From the NCBI RefSeq assembly GCF_000243095.1, contig NZ_AHJE01000014.1:1-45059 (forward strand): a stretch of 45,059 bases of DNA. Reading direction: 5' to 3'. The notes under the pieces were generated by a model. The model ran no database searches. It had not been told where the DNA came from and was given only the letters and a program-made list of their open reading frames with translations. The stretch is from Cupriavidus basilensis OR16. GTDB lineage: Bacteria > Pseudomonadota > Gammaproteobacteria > Burkholderiales > Burkholderiaceae. A program made the position numbers and the translations under genes. This document shows, one piece after another, positions 7,974-15,819 of this stretch. Positions within the stretch are counted from its first letter, which is position 1. Every line of letters starts with the position of its first letter.

Positions 7974-8522
7974 ATGGAACTTCAACCGGTCGCACAACGC
8001 TTCGTCCTGCACTGGGGCGAGATGGGCTCTAAGTGGGGCGTGAATCGCACTGTCGCGCAGATTCATGCACTGCTATTCCTTGCCGAGCACCCGCTGCCGG
8101 CCGAGGAGATCGCCGACACGCTCAACGTCGCGCGCTCCAACGTCAGCAACAGCCTCAAGGAACTGCAGAACTGGAAGCTGATCCGCACCGTGCACATGAT
8201 GGGCGACCGGCGCGATCACTTCGAGACCATCACCGAGGTGTGGGACCTGTTCCGCACCGTGGTGCGTGAGCGCAAGCAGCGCGAGTTCGATCCCACCATC
8301 GACGCCTTGCACGAGTGCGTGAACAATCCCGCGTTCGCCAAGGAGAGCAAGGAGGTGCAAAAGCGCATCATCGCCACCTTGCAACTGATGGAAACGCTCG
8401 GCAGCTGGGGCGACGAAATGTTGCGCCTCTCGCCCGATACCCTGGTCAAGGTGATGAAGCTCGGTGCGCGCATCCAGAAGCTGGTGCGTGGCGACCAGCG
8501 TGCCCGCGAAGCCGGCAAGTAG
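7974..8522 (+). CDS. MarR/GbsR-type winged-helix transcriptional regulator
   Basis: This 182-residue DNA-binding regulator starts MELQPVAQRFVLHWGEMGSKWGVNRTVAQIHALLFL. The winged helix-turn-helix is residues about 35-90, with the recognition helix LNVARSNVSNSLKELQNWKLI followed by a wing at RTVHMMGDRRDHFE. The helical C-terminus is typical of GbsR-group repressors and should dimerise. The long open frame upstream (from 7527) is a shadow of the HD gene; the true start is the ATG at 7974. A shared operator-like motif in its own promoter and before the next gene suggests that it represses itself and the three-gene envelope operon. The ligand is unknown. Confidence 0.88.
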   Translation: MELQPVAQRFVLHWGEMGSKWGVNRTVAQIHALLFLAEHPLPAEEIADTLNVARSNVSNSLKELQNWKLIRTVHMMGDRRDHFETITEVWDLFRTVVRERKQREFDPTIDALHECVNNPAFAKESKEVQKRIIATLQLMETLGSWGDEMLRLSPDTLVKVMKLGARIQKLVRGDQRAREAGK

Positions 8523-8572
8523 CACAGGCACGAAAAGCAGGCCGCCGCGGTGGCCACTTTTTTTGACCTGAT

Positions 8573-8592
8573 ATTTCTCTTAAGACAGAAAT
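8573..8592. promoter_or_regulatory. operator-like 20-bp motif, copy 2 (upstream of envelope operon)
   Basis: ATTTCTCTTAAGACAGAAAT is a dyad with arms ATTTCT and AGAAAT, lying 24-43 bp upstream of the epimerase start at 8616. It shares 17 of 20 bases with the reverse complement of the copy at 7930-7949. A -35-like TTGACC lies at 8563-8568; the -10 is not clear, so the exact promoter position is uncertain. Confidence 0.6.
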
Positions 8593-8615
8593 TAATGTAA
8601 ATAAGGATGCTTGAG

Positions 8616-10127
8616 ATGGATCCTACCAGCGGCACGCTCCATACCGTCATCCTCAACCTGCTGATCGTGCAGGGATTGATGGGTGCCTTCGACACCGTCT
8701 GGCATCACGAACTGCGCTGCGCCTTGCCGCAGCAGCACAACGCCGCACCGGAGCTGCGCCTGCATGCGATCCGCGCGGTGCTGTACGGCGTGCTGTTCGC
8801 CGGCCTGGCCTGGTTTGCCTGGGGCGGCGCCTGGCTGGTGCCGCTATGGTCCATCGTCGCCATCGAGATCCTGCTGACGCTGCGCGACTTCGTGGTGGAA
8901 GACCAGACCCGCAGCCTGCCGCCGAGCGAGCGGGTGACGCATACCGTGCTGGCCATCAACGGCGGCGTGATCTTTGGCCTCCTGGCCTGGCATTCGCAAG
9001 CCTGGTGGCAACTGCCATCGGGCCTGCACTTCAATCCGCAAGGCTGGCAAAGCTGGGTGCTGAGCGTATTCGCGCTGGGCGTGGCCGCATCCGGTGTGCG
9101 CGATGCGCTGGCGTGCCGCGCGCTGGCAGCCCGCGCTGGCACCACGCCGTCGTTCGATTTCACCGGCGCCGATCCGGCCCGCCGCGCGCAATCCTTCCTG
9201 CTGACCGGCGGCACCGGCTTTATCGGCCAGGCGCTGGTGCGCGCGTTACTGGCCGATGGCCATCGCGTGACGATCTGGGCGCGCAACCCGCGCGTGGCGG
9301 CACAGTTGTTCGACGGCCGCGCCGCTTGTGTCGGCTCGCTGGCGGAGATCGACCCGGCCGTGCGCTTCGATGTGGTGGTCAACCTTGCCGGCGCGCCCAT
9401 CCTCGGCCCGCGCTGGAGCGCCGCGCGCAAGCGTAGCCTGGTGGAAAGCCGCGTCGGCACCACGCGCGCGCTTGCCGCGTGGCTGGCGGGGGCCGCGCAC
9501 CGGCCGCGCTTGCTGATCAACGGCTCGGCGGTGGGCTACTACGGCATCCAGGCCGACGACGACCTGAGCCAGCGTACCGAGGCCAGCGCGCCGCAGGACA
9601 TCTTTGCCTCGCGCTTGTGCCAGCAGTGGGAAGACGCGGCGCGCGCCGTGACGCCGCTCGGCATCCCGCTAGCCATCCTGCGCCTCGGCGTGGTCTATGG
9701 CCATCAAGGCGCGCTGCCTGCCATGCTGATGCCGGTGTGGCTCGGCTTCGGCGGCCCGATGGGGAGCGGCCGGCAAGCGCAGAGCTGGGTACACATCGAC
9801 GACGTGCTCGGCGTGATCGCCTGGCTGTGCCGGGGCGACGCCATGGCACCCGCTCCGGCGGCAGTCGCCACCTACAACCTGGTCGCGCCGGATACCCCGA
9901 GCCAGGCCGGCTTCGTGCGCGCGGCGGCTGCGCTGCTGTGCCGGCCAGCCTTCATGCCCACGCCCGCATGGCCGATGCGGCTGGCTTTGGGCGAGCAGGC
10001 CACGCTGCTGCTCGATGGCCTGCGCGTGGCGCCGGCGCGCCTGCAGCAAGAAGGCTATGCGTTCCGCTTCCCGACCCTGCAACTGGCGTTGGAGGACCTG
10101 CTCGGCAACGGGCGAGCACGCGCATGA
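8616..10127 (+). CDS. membrane-anchored TIGR01777-type NAD(P)-dependent epimerase
   Basis: This two-part protein has about 503 residues. Residues 1-190 form a hydrophobic domain with four probable membrane helices (IVQGLMGAFDTVWHHEL, AVLYGVLFAGLAWFAWGGAW, VLAINGGVIFGLLAWHSQAW, WVLSVFALGVAASGVRDAL). The C-terminal 310 residues are a Rossmann-fold extended SDR of the TIGR01777/YfcH group, with the nucleotide loop LLTGGTGFIGQALVRALL, NLAGAPIL, SAVGYYG and the C-terminal DUF1731-like segment. The ATG at 8616 has AAGGA 8 bp upstream; an ATG at 8607 is in frame but touches the ribosome-binding site. It is the first gene of a three-gene unit, its stop overlapping the next start by 4 bp. The substrate is unknown. 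Confidence 0.87.
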   Translation: MDPTSGTLHTVILNLLIVQGLMGAFDTVWHHELRCALPQQHNAAPELRLHAIRAVLYGVLFAGLAWFAWGGAWLVPLWSIVAIEILLTLRDFVVEDQTRSLPPSERVTHTVLAINGGVIFGLLAWHSQAWWQLPSGLHFNPQGWQSWVLSVFALGVAASGVRDALACRALAARAGTTPSFDFTGADPARRAQSFLLTGGTGFIGQALVRALLADGHRVTIWARNPRVAAQLFDGRAACVGSLAEIDPAVRFDVVVNLAGAPILGPRWSAARKRSLVESRVGTTRALAAWLAGAAHRPRLLINGSAVGYYGIQADDDLSQRTEASAPQDIFASRLCQQWEDAARAVTPLGIPLAILRLGVVYGHQGALPAMLMPVWLGFGGPMGSGRQAQSWVHIDDVLGVIAWLCRGDAMAPAPAAVATYNLVAPDTPSQAGFVRAAAALLCRPAFMPTPAWPMRLALGEQATLLLDGLRVAPARLQQEGYAFRFPTLQLALEDLLGNGRARA

Positions 10128-10723
10128 ACACGCTAGCCGCGCATGGCATGGACGCTGGCCCGCAAAGCCTGTACGGGACCATGCTGGGCGCCGCCCTTGC
10201 CAGCCTGCCGCCGGTGTTGCAGCGCGTGCATCGTGCCGAGGGCGCGCACCTGCGCGGCACGCTGCGCGTGCGCTGGAGCACGCGGCGCTGGCTGCACGCG
10301 CTGATGCGGCTGTCGGCGCTGCCCCGGCCCGCGGCAGCGGCGGCGTGCCTTGTGACCATCTCGCCAGAGCCCGCCGGCGAGCGCTGGCACCGCAGCATCG
10401 GCGGCCATATCGTGGCGAGCCGCATGCGGCTCGCGCGGGCCGGGCAGGTGACGGAGCGCATGGGGCCGCTGGCCATCGCGCTGGCAACGCGTGTCGATGG
10501 CAACGGCCGGCTGTGGCAGGCCAGCCGCGGCGTCAGCCTGTTCGGCCTGACCGTGCCATGGCTGCACGTGCTGGCCAGCGAACGCGCACTGGATGCGGAC
10601 CGCCATCGCTGCGACGTGCGCATATGGGCGCCCCGCCTGGGCTATCTGCTGCGCTACGACGGGGTGCTGACCATCCGCGAACCCGAACCTGAAGCCGATA
10701 CTCACCTGGAGAACGTGGAATGA
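10124..10723 (+). CDS. DUF4166 domain protein
   Basis: This 199-residue protein starts MNTLAAHGMDAGPQSLYGTMLGAALASLPPVLQRVH, which matches the DUF4166 opening (a short LY-x-x-LG region followed by LP-x-x-x-x-x-H). It contains RWHRSIGGHIVASRM in the middle and ends with a beta-rich region (LWQASRGVSLFGLTVPWLHVL). It lacks a signal peptide. DUF4166 has no established function; it is often encoded with dehydrogenases or epimerases in envelope-related clusters. Here it overlaps the epimerase stop (ATGA) and the next gene start (ATGA), indicating translational coupling. Confidence 0.85.
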   Translation: MNTLAAHGMDAGPQSLYGTMLGAALASLPPVLQRVHRAEGAHLRGTLRVRWSTRRWLHALMRLSALPRPAAAAACLVTISPEPAGERWHRSIGGHIVASRMRLARAGQVTERMGPLAIALATRVDGNGRLWQASRGVSLFGLTVPWLHVLASERALDADRHRCDVRIWAPRLGYLLRYDGVLTIREPEPEADTHLENVE

Positions 10724-11154
10724 AGTCCAATCCAACCATCGGGCGCAACGCGTCCGTCAGCCTGCCTCTCGTACCGGCGTGGATGCCCGCCGTACTACGG
10801 CTGGCAGCGCTCTATAACCTGCTTTATGCGATTGCACTGAGCCTGTGGCCGTCGCAGATCTTCGACTGGCTGGGCATGCCGGCCACGCCCGACGCCATGA
10901 TCCGCTGCATCGGCATGATGGTCGGCGTCTACGCGCTGGGTTACTGGATCGCGGCGCAGGACATGCTGCGCTACTGGCCGCTGGTGGTGGTGGGCCTGGT
11001 GGGCAAGACGCTGGGGCCGCTGGGCTTCCTGCATGGCGCGCTGACCGGCGTGTTCGAATGGCGCAGCGGCTTGTTCGTGCTGTGCAGCGACCTGATCTGG
11101 TGGGTGCCGTTCTGGGGGATGACCCTGTTCGCGTTGAAGCATCGGGACCGCTGA
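10720..11154 (+). CDS. small four-helix integral membrane protein
   Basis: This 144-residue protein has four probable membrane helices: residues about 22-45 (PAVLRLAALYNLLYAIALSLW), 63-80 (IRCIGMMVGVYALGYWIAA), 85-105 (YWPLVVVGLVGKTLGPLGFL) and 117-140 (FVLCSDLIWWVPFWGMTLFAL). I do not recognise a named family. Start and stop overlap the DUF4166 gene by ATGA, making it the third gene of the unit controlled by the upstream dyad. It may anchor or partner the membrane epimerase, but that is inference from position only. Confidence 0.8.
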   Translation: MKSNPTIGRNASVSLPLVPAWMPAVLRLAALYNLLYAIALSLWPSQIFDWLGMPATPDAMIRCIGMMVGVYALGYWIAAQDMLRYWPLVVVGLVGKTLGPLGFLHGALTGVFEWRSGLFVLCSDLIWWVPFWGMTLFALKHRDR

Positions 11155-11348
11155 TGTCGTTGCGTCAGAATCGGCCGGACGGGTGACGAGGCAATGCCGA
11201 GCCTTGTTGGCTTCACGCACGCCGGACGCTTCGTCGTCCCGCCTATGCCCATTCCCCGAGCCAAATCAGAAATTTCCCAACCAACACCCGTTCCGTATTG
11301 ATTAAAGATTGAGGCACTCCAAATTTCACTCATAGGAGGTGCACTCAG

Positions 11349-12069
11349 ATGGCGCTACCCAATACGCCCTTTCACCCACGCGGGCACGTTCTGCATACCC
11401 GGCCGGCCCTGTTCGTGCTGGTCAACTACGCGCCGGGGGAAGGCCAGCCGAACTGGTGCAATGCCTCGTGCGAATTCGTGGAGGAGGGCGATGCCGATGC
11501 CGGCTCGGCACTGGCCGTCCATATCTCGCCTTTCGATGCACTGCTGAACGCCGCGTTCGTGTCTAGCCCGGGCAAGCCGTACCACGTCGTGCATGCGGCG
11601 GCTTTCGATCCCCGGACGCTGATCCGGGATAGCGGCGGAACTGATCCGGGATAGCGGCGGAAAGCTCCATATCAACCTGCACTGTGGCTGGGCCGCAAGC
11701 GATGGGCGGATCGTGGTCCGGCGCAGAGGAGCGCTCGCCAGCGTCTGCATTGTGCAGACCGAAGAGATACCGGAAGCGCGGCGCGATGCCATCGACCTCG
11801 AGATCGACCAGCACGGCATTGCCAAGTACGAGCGCCTGCGCGAACACGCCGGGCTGTTCGCGCACGCGGATTCGCATTGCCTGCCGGAAACCTGGACGGA
11901 ACAGCAACGGCATCATGCCGTGGCGTTGGCCATACAGCGCATGCCTGGCGTGGTCCCCGTAGAGGCGCAGATCAACCAGGTTGCCCTCTACGACCCCGAA
12001 GCCGCGCAATGGCACTTCGTGCCCATCGAGGTTTTCTTCGGAGAACCGGTCCGCAAGGTGAATGCCTGA
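11349..12069 (+). pseudogene. unknown conserved-looking gene interrupted by a 22-bp tandem duplication
   Basis: The 5' part (11349-11654) reads MALPNTPFHPRGHVLHTRPALF to AAAFDPRTLIRDSGG and then stops. The 3' part continues in another frame to 12069 (KLHINLHCGWAASDGRIVVRR to EVFFGEPVRKVNA). Exactly between them a 22-bp unit is present twice in tandem (11619-11640 and 11641-11662). Removing one copy joins both parts into a single 232-codon frame, so the intact ancestor is clear. A strong AGGAGGT lies 8 bp before the ATG. The product family is not recognised; it has no signal peptide or membrane segment. The duplication may be a fixed lesion, a reversible on/off switch or an assembly artefact. 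Confidence 0.75.
11619..11662. repeat. 22-bp perfect tandem duplication
   Basis: Two identical 22-bp copies abut at 11640/11641, each starting CTGATCCGGG and ending AGCGGCGGAA. Because 22 is not a multiple of three, the duplication shifts the reading frame of the host gene by one base. Loss of one copy restores it. Confidence 0.95.
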
Positions 12070-12115
12070 ACGGCCGGCTTCAGGTTGATGACACCAGCCA
12101 CGCCGGAAACAGGAA

Positions 12116-12145
12116 GACCCCACATTGCCAAAAAAGTGTGGGGTC
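12116..12145. terminator. hairpin between convergent genes
   Basis: A perfect 9-bp stem (GACCCCACA / TGTGGGGTC) with a 12-nt loop lies between the end of the broken gene at 12069 and the end of the leftward oxidoreductase at 12197. There is no clear T-tract on either side, so termination strength is uncertain. Confidence 0.45.
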
Positions 12146-12196
12146 CGACAGCAACCGAAGCGCCCCCTCGCGGCAGCGCTCCGTTCAGCCTAAAAC

Positions 12197-15100
12197 TCAA
12201 GCCACCTGCTGCGCCGTCTCCGGATGCCGGAACTGCTCCAGCAGCGCGGCCCAGCGCGTGCGCGCCTTCGCCAGGTTGTCGTCCTTGACATGCCCGAAGC
12301 CGCGAATGTCGTCGGGCAGGCTGGCCAGCGTGATTGCGGTTGCGTGGTTGGCCGCGCTCAAACCACGCGTCAGCTCGTCCAGCAACGCACGATACTCGCC
12401 GATCAGCGCGCGTTCGGTGCGGCGCTCGGCAGTTTTGCCGAACACATCGAACATGCCGCCGCGCAGGCCCTTGAGCTTGGCCAGCACGCCGAAGAGCTTC
12501 ATCGTGGACGGGCCGAAGCGGCGCTTCACCAGGTGGCCCTTCTCATCGCGCTTGGCCATCAGCGGTGGCGCCAGCCAGAAATTGAGCTGGTAGTCGCGGC
12601 CGGGCTCGCCTTCGAACTGGTTGCGCAGCTTGTCGAGGAAGACCGGGTCGGTATAGAGCCGCGCGACTTCGTACTCGTCCTTGTAGGCCATCAGCTTGGC
12701 GCACGTGCTCCGGGTCGTGCGCCATGTGGCGGCCCCAGTCGAAGGCGGCCTTGTTCTTTTCCACGGCAGTGCCGTTGAGTTCGATGGCGCGCACCAGCGC
12801 GTCCAGCGATAGCGGCAGCCAGCCTTTTTGCCAGGCATAGCCCAGCACCAGCGGGTTGGTGAAGATGGCGTCGCCGATCAGCGCCACGGCCAGGCCGCTG
12901 GCGTTGATGAAGTCGCAGGCTTCGCCAACCGCATTGCGTATGTCCTGTTCCGCCGACAGGCCGGGGAACTGCCACTTGGGGTTCTTGATGAACTCCGCGG
13001 TGGGTGTCTGCGCGGTGTTGACGATGGCGCGCGTGCGGCCTACCTGGGTCTTGGAGATGACATCGTCGGTGGCGCTGACGATGGCATCGCAGCCAATCAC
13101 CAGGTCGGCTTCACCCATGGCGATGCGGGTGGCGTGCAGCAGGCCGGCCATGTCGAGCACGGTTACGCCCTTGTTTTCCAGGTGTGCCGCCATGCCGAGC
13201 AGGCCGCCGATGGTGACCACGCCGGTGCCGCCCACGCCCGTGACCAGCACGCCGTAGGGATGCTCAAGCCCGGGGAGCGCCGGTTGCGGCAACGGCGGCA
13301 GGTTGTCCATCGACACGCCGTGGCGCTCGGGCTTCTTGACCTGCGCGCCTTCGGCCGTGATGAAGCTCGGGCAGAAGCCGTTGACGCAGGAGAAGTCCTT
13401 GTTGCACGACGACTGGTTGATCTGGCGCTTGGTGCCGAGCTCCGTTTCCAGCGGTTCGACCGACAGGCAGTTCGACTTCACCGAGCAATCGCCGCAGCCT
13501 TCGCAGACCGCGTCGTTGATGAAGGCGCGCTTGGCCGGATCGGGATAGGTGCCGCGCTTGCGGCGCCGGCGCTTTTCGGTGGCGCAGGTCTGGTCATAGA
13601 TGAGGATGGTGGCGCCGGGCACCTCGCGCAGCTCGCGCTGGATCTTGTCGAGCTCGTCGCGGTGGTGCACTTCCACGCCTTGCGGCAGCTTGATGGCGGC
13701 ACTGTACTTTTCCGGCTCGTCGGTGACGACGACGATCTTCTTCGCGCCTTCGGCCGCCATCTGGAAGGCCACGTCCTGCACCGACAGCTTGCCGTCGATC
13801 GGCTGGCCGCCGGTCATGGCGACCGCATCGTTGTAGAGGATCTTGTAGGTGATGTTGACGCCCGCCGCAATGGATGCGCGGATCGCCAGCAGGCCGGAGT
13901 GGAAATAGGTGCCGTCGCCCAGGTTGGCGAACACGTGCTTGTCGCCGGCGAAGGGCGCCTGCCCGATCCATGCCACGCCTTCGCCGCCCATCTGGCTGAA
14001 GGTGCTGGTGCTGCGGTCCATCCACACCGTCATGTAGTGGCAGCCGATACCGGCCAGCGCGCGCGAGCCTTCGGGCACGTTGGTCGACGTATTGTGCGGG
14101 CATCCCGAGCAGAACCAGGGCTTGCGCTCGGCCGCCACGCGCGGCACGGCCATGGCTTTTTCCTTGGCCTCGATCACCGCGATGCGCGCGGCGATGCGCG
14201 CGCGCACGTCGGACGGCAGCTCGAACTTCTCTAGCCGCGTGGCGATGGCGCGGGCGATGATGGCGGGCGACAGTTCATAGTGCGCCGGCAGCAGCCAGTT
14301 GCTTTGCGGGATCGACCATTCGCCGCCCGCGTTGTCTTTTTCGTCGAACTTGCCGTAGACCTTGGGGCGCACATCGTCGCGCCAGTTGTAGAGCTCTTCC
14401 TTGAGCGCGTACTCCATGATCTGGCGCTTTTCCTCGACCACCAGGATTTCCTGCAGGCCTTCGGCAAAGGCGCGCGCGCCGTGCGCTTCCAGCGGCCACA
14501 CGCAGCCCACCTTGTACAGGCGGATGCCGATGCGCGCGCAGGTCTCATCGTCCAGGCCCAGGTTGGCCAGCGCCTGGCGCGTGTCGAGGTAAGCCTTGCC
14601 GCCGGTCATGATGCCGAAGCGCGCATGCGGCGAATCGATCTCGATGCGGTCGATCTTGTTGGCGCGCACGTAGGCAAGGCCCGCGTACCACTTGTAGTCC
14701 AGCAGGCGCGCTTCCTGTTCCAGCGGCGGATCGGGCCAGCGGATATTGAGGCCGCCCGGCGGCAGGATGAAATCCTCCGGCAGCACGATTTCCACGCGGT
14801 GCGGATCCAGTTCCACCGAGGCCGACGACTCCACCACGTCGGTCACGCACTTCATCGACACCCACAGGCCCGAGTAGCGGCTCATGGCCCAGGCGTGCAG
14901 GCCGTAGTCGAGGTATTCCTGGACGTTCGAGGGGTAGAGCACCGGCAGGCCGCAAGCCTTGAAGATGTGCTCGGACTGGTGCGCCAGCGTGGACGATTTG
15001 GCCGCGTGGTCGTCGCCCGCCAGCACCAGCACGCCGCCGTGCTTCGAGGAGCCGGCGGAGTTGGCGTGCTTGAAGACGTCGCTGGTGCGGTCTACGCCCG

Positions 15101-15491
15101 GACCTTTGCCGTACCACATGCCGAACACGCCTTCGAACTTGGCATCCGGGTACATATTGACCTGCTGCGAGCCCCATACGGAAGTGGCCGCCAGATCCTC
15201 GTTCAATCCCGCCTGGAACACGATGTCGTGCGCGGCCAGGTGCTGCTTGGCCTTCCACAGCGACTGGTCCAGCGCGCCCAGCGGCGAGCCGCGATAGCCG
15301 GAGATAAAGCCAGCGGTGTTCAGGCCGGCGGCGCGGTCGCGCTCGCGTTGCAACATCGGCAGGCGTACCAGGGCCTGCGTGCCGCTGATATAGATGCGGC
15401 CGCGTTCGAGCGTGTATTTATCTTCGAGGGAAACGTTTTCGAGCGCGCGGCGGATGGCGTCGCTGACCGGAGGGGTCAGTGGGGCATTCAT
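12197..15491 (-). pseudogene. indolepyruvate ferredoxin oxidoreductase (fused alpha/beta), frameshifted near the 3' end
   Basis: This enzyme oxidatively decarboxylates aryl 2-oxoacids such as indolepyruvate to aryl-acetyl-CoA with thiamine diphosphate and reduced ferredoxin. The single chain starts at the ATG at 15491 (MNAPLTPPVSDA), 6 bp after GAGGAG. An N-terminal pyruvate-ferredoxin-type domain is followed by a TPP domain (FCSGCPHNTST, NLGDGTYFHSG, YNDAVAMTGGQP), an iron-sulfur Cys cluster (CEGCGDCSVKSNC), and a C-terminal gamma-type domain (GVGGTGVVTIGGLLG). Near 12698 the frame changes: FDWGRHMAHDPEHVR continues as KLMAYKDEYEVARLYTDP only if one base of the GG at 12698-12699 is removed. 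Read literally, the last ~170 residues are replaced by unrelated sequence ending at 12543. Corrected length is about 1,100 residues, normal for the family, so a sequencing error is quite possible. Confidence 0.87.
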
Positions 15492-15819
15492 AGGTGCTCC
15501 TCTATGGGGCATGCAGTCGGGATCGCCGACTCACTTCAGTTGTGGGCGACCGTGCGCCGCCTCTTGTGAAGGCGGAAAACGGCCGTGTCTCTTTGGCGCA
15601 TGGTAGCACCGCCCCCGAAGGCACGGCACCTTGCGACGCAGCAAAAAATGCGCCCGCCACAGGCGTGCTTTCCCGTATGGACACGGCGACGCGTGTACAC
15701 TGCGTTGCAAACAGTTTGCACAATGACCGGGCAGATGCGGACCGTGCGCCATATCCCAAGGGATGCCGCCGCGGTGCAACCCGCCCCATCCGAGGTCAAT
15801 CGGCCTCCAGGACCCCAAC

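Noticed and set aside
12828..14234. A 468-codon open frame opposite the oxidoreductase
   Set aside because: It is a shadow frame of the conserved indolepyruvate oxidoreductase.
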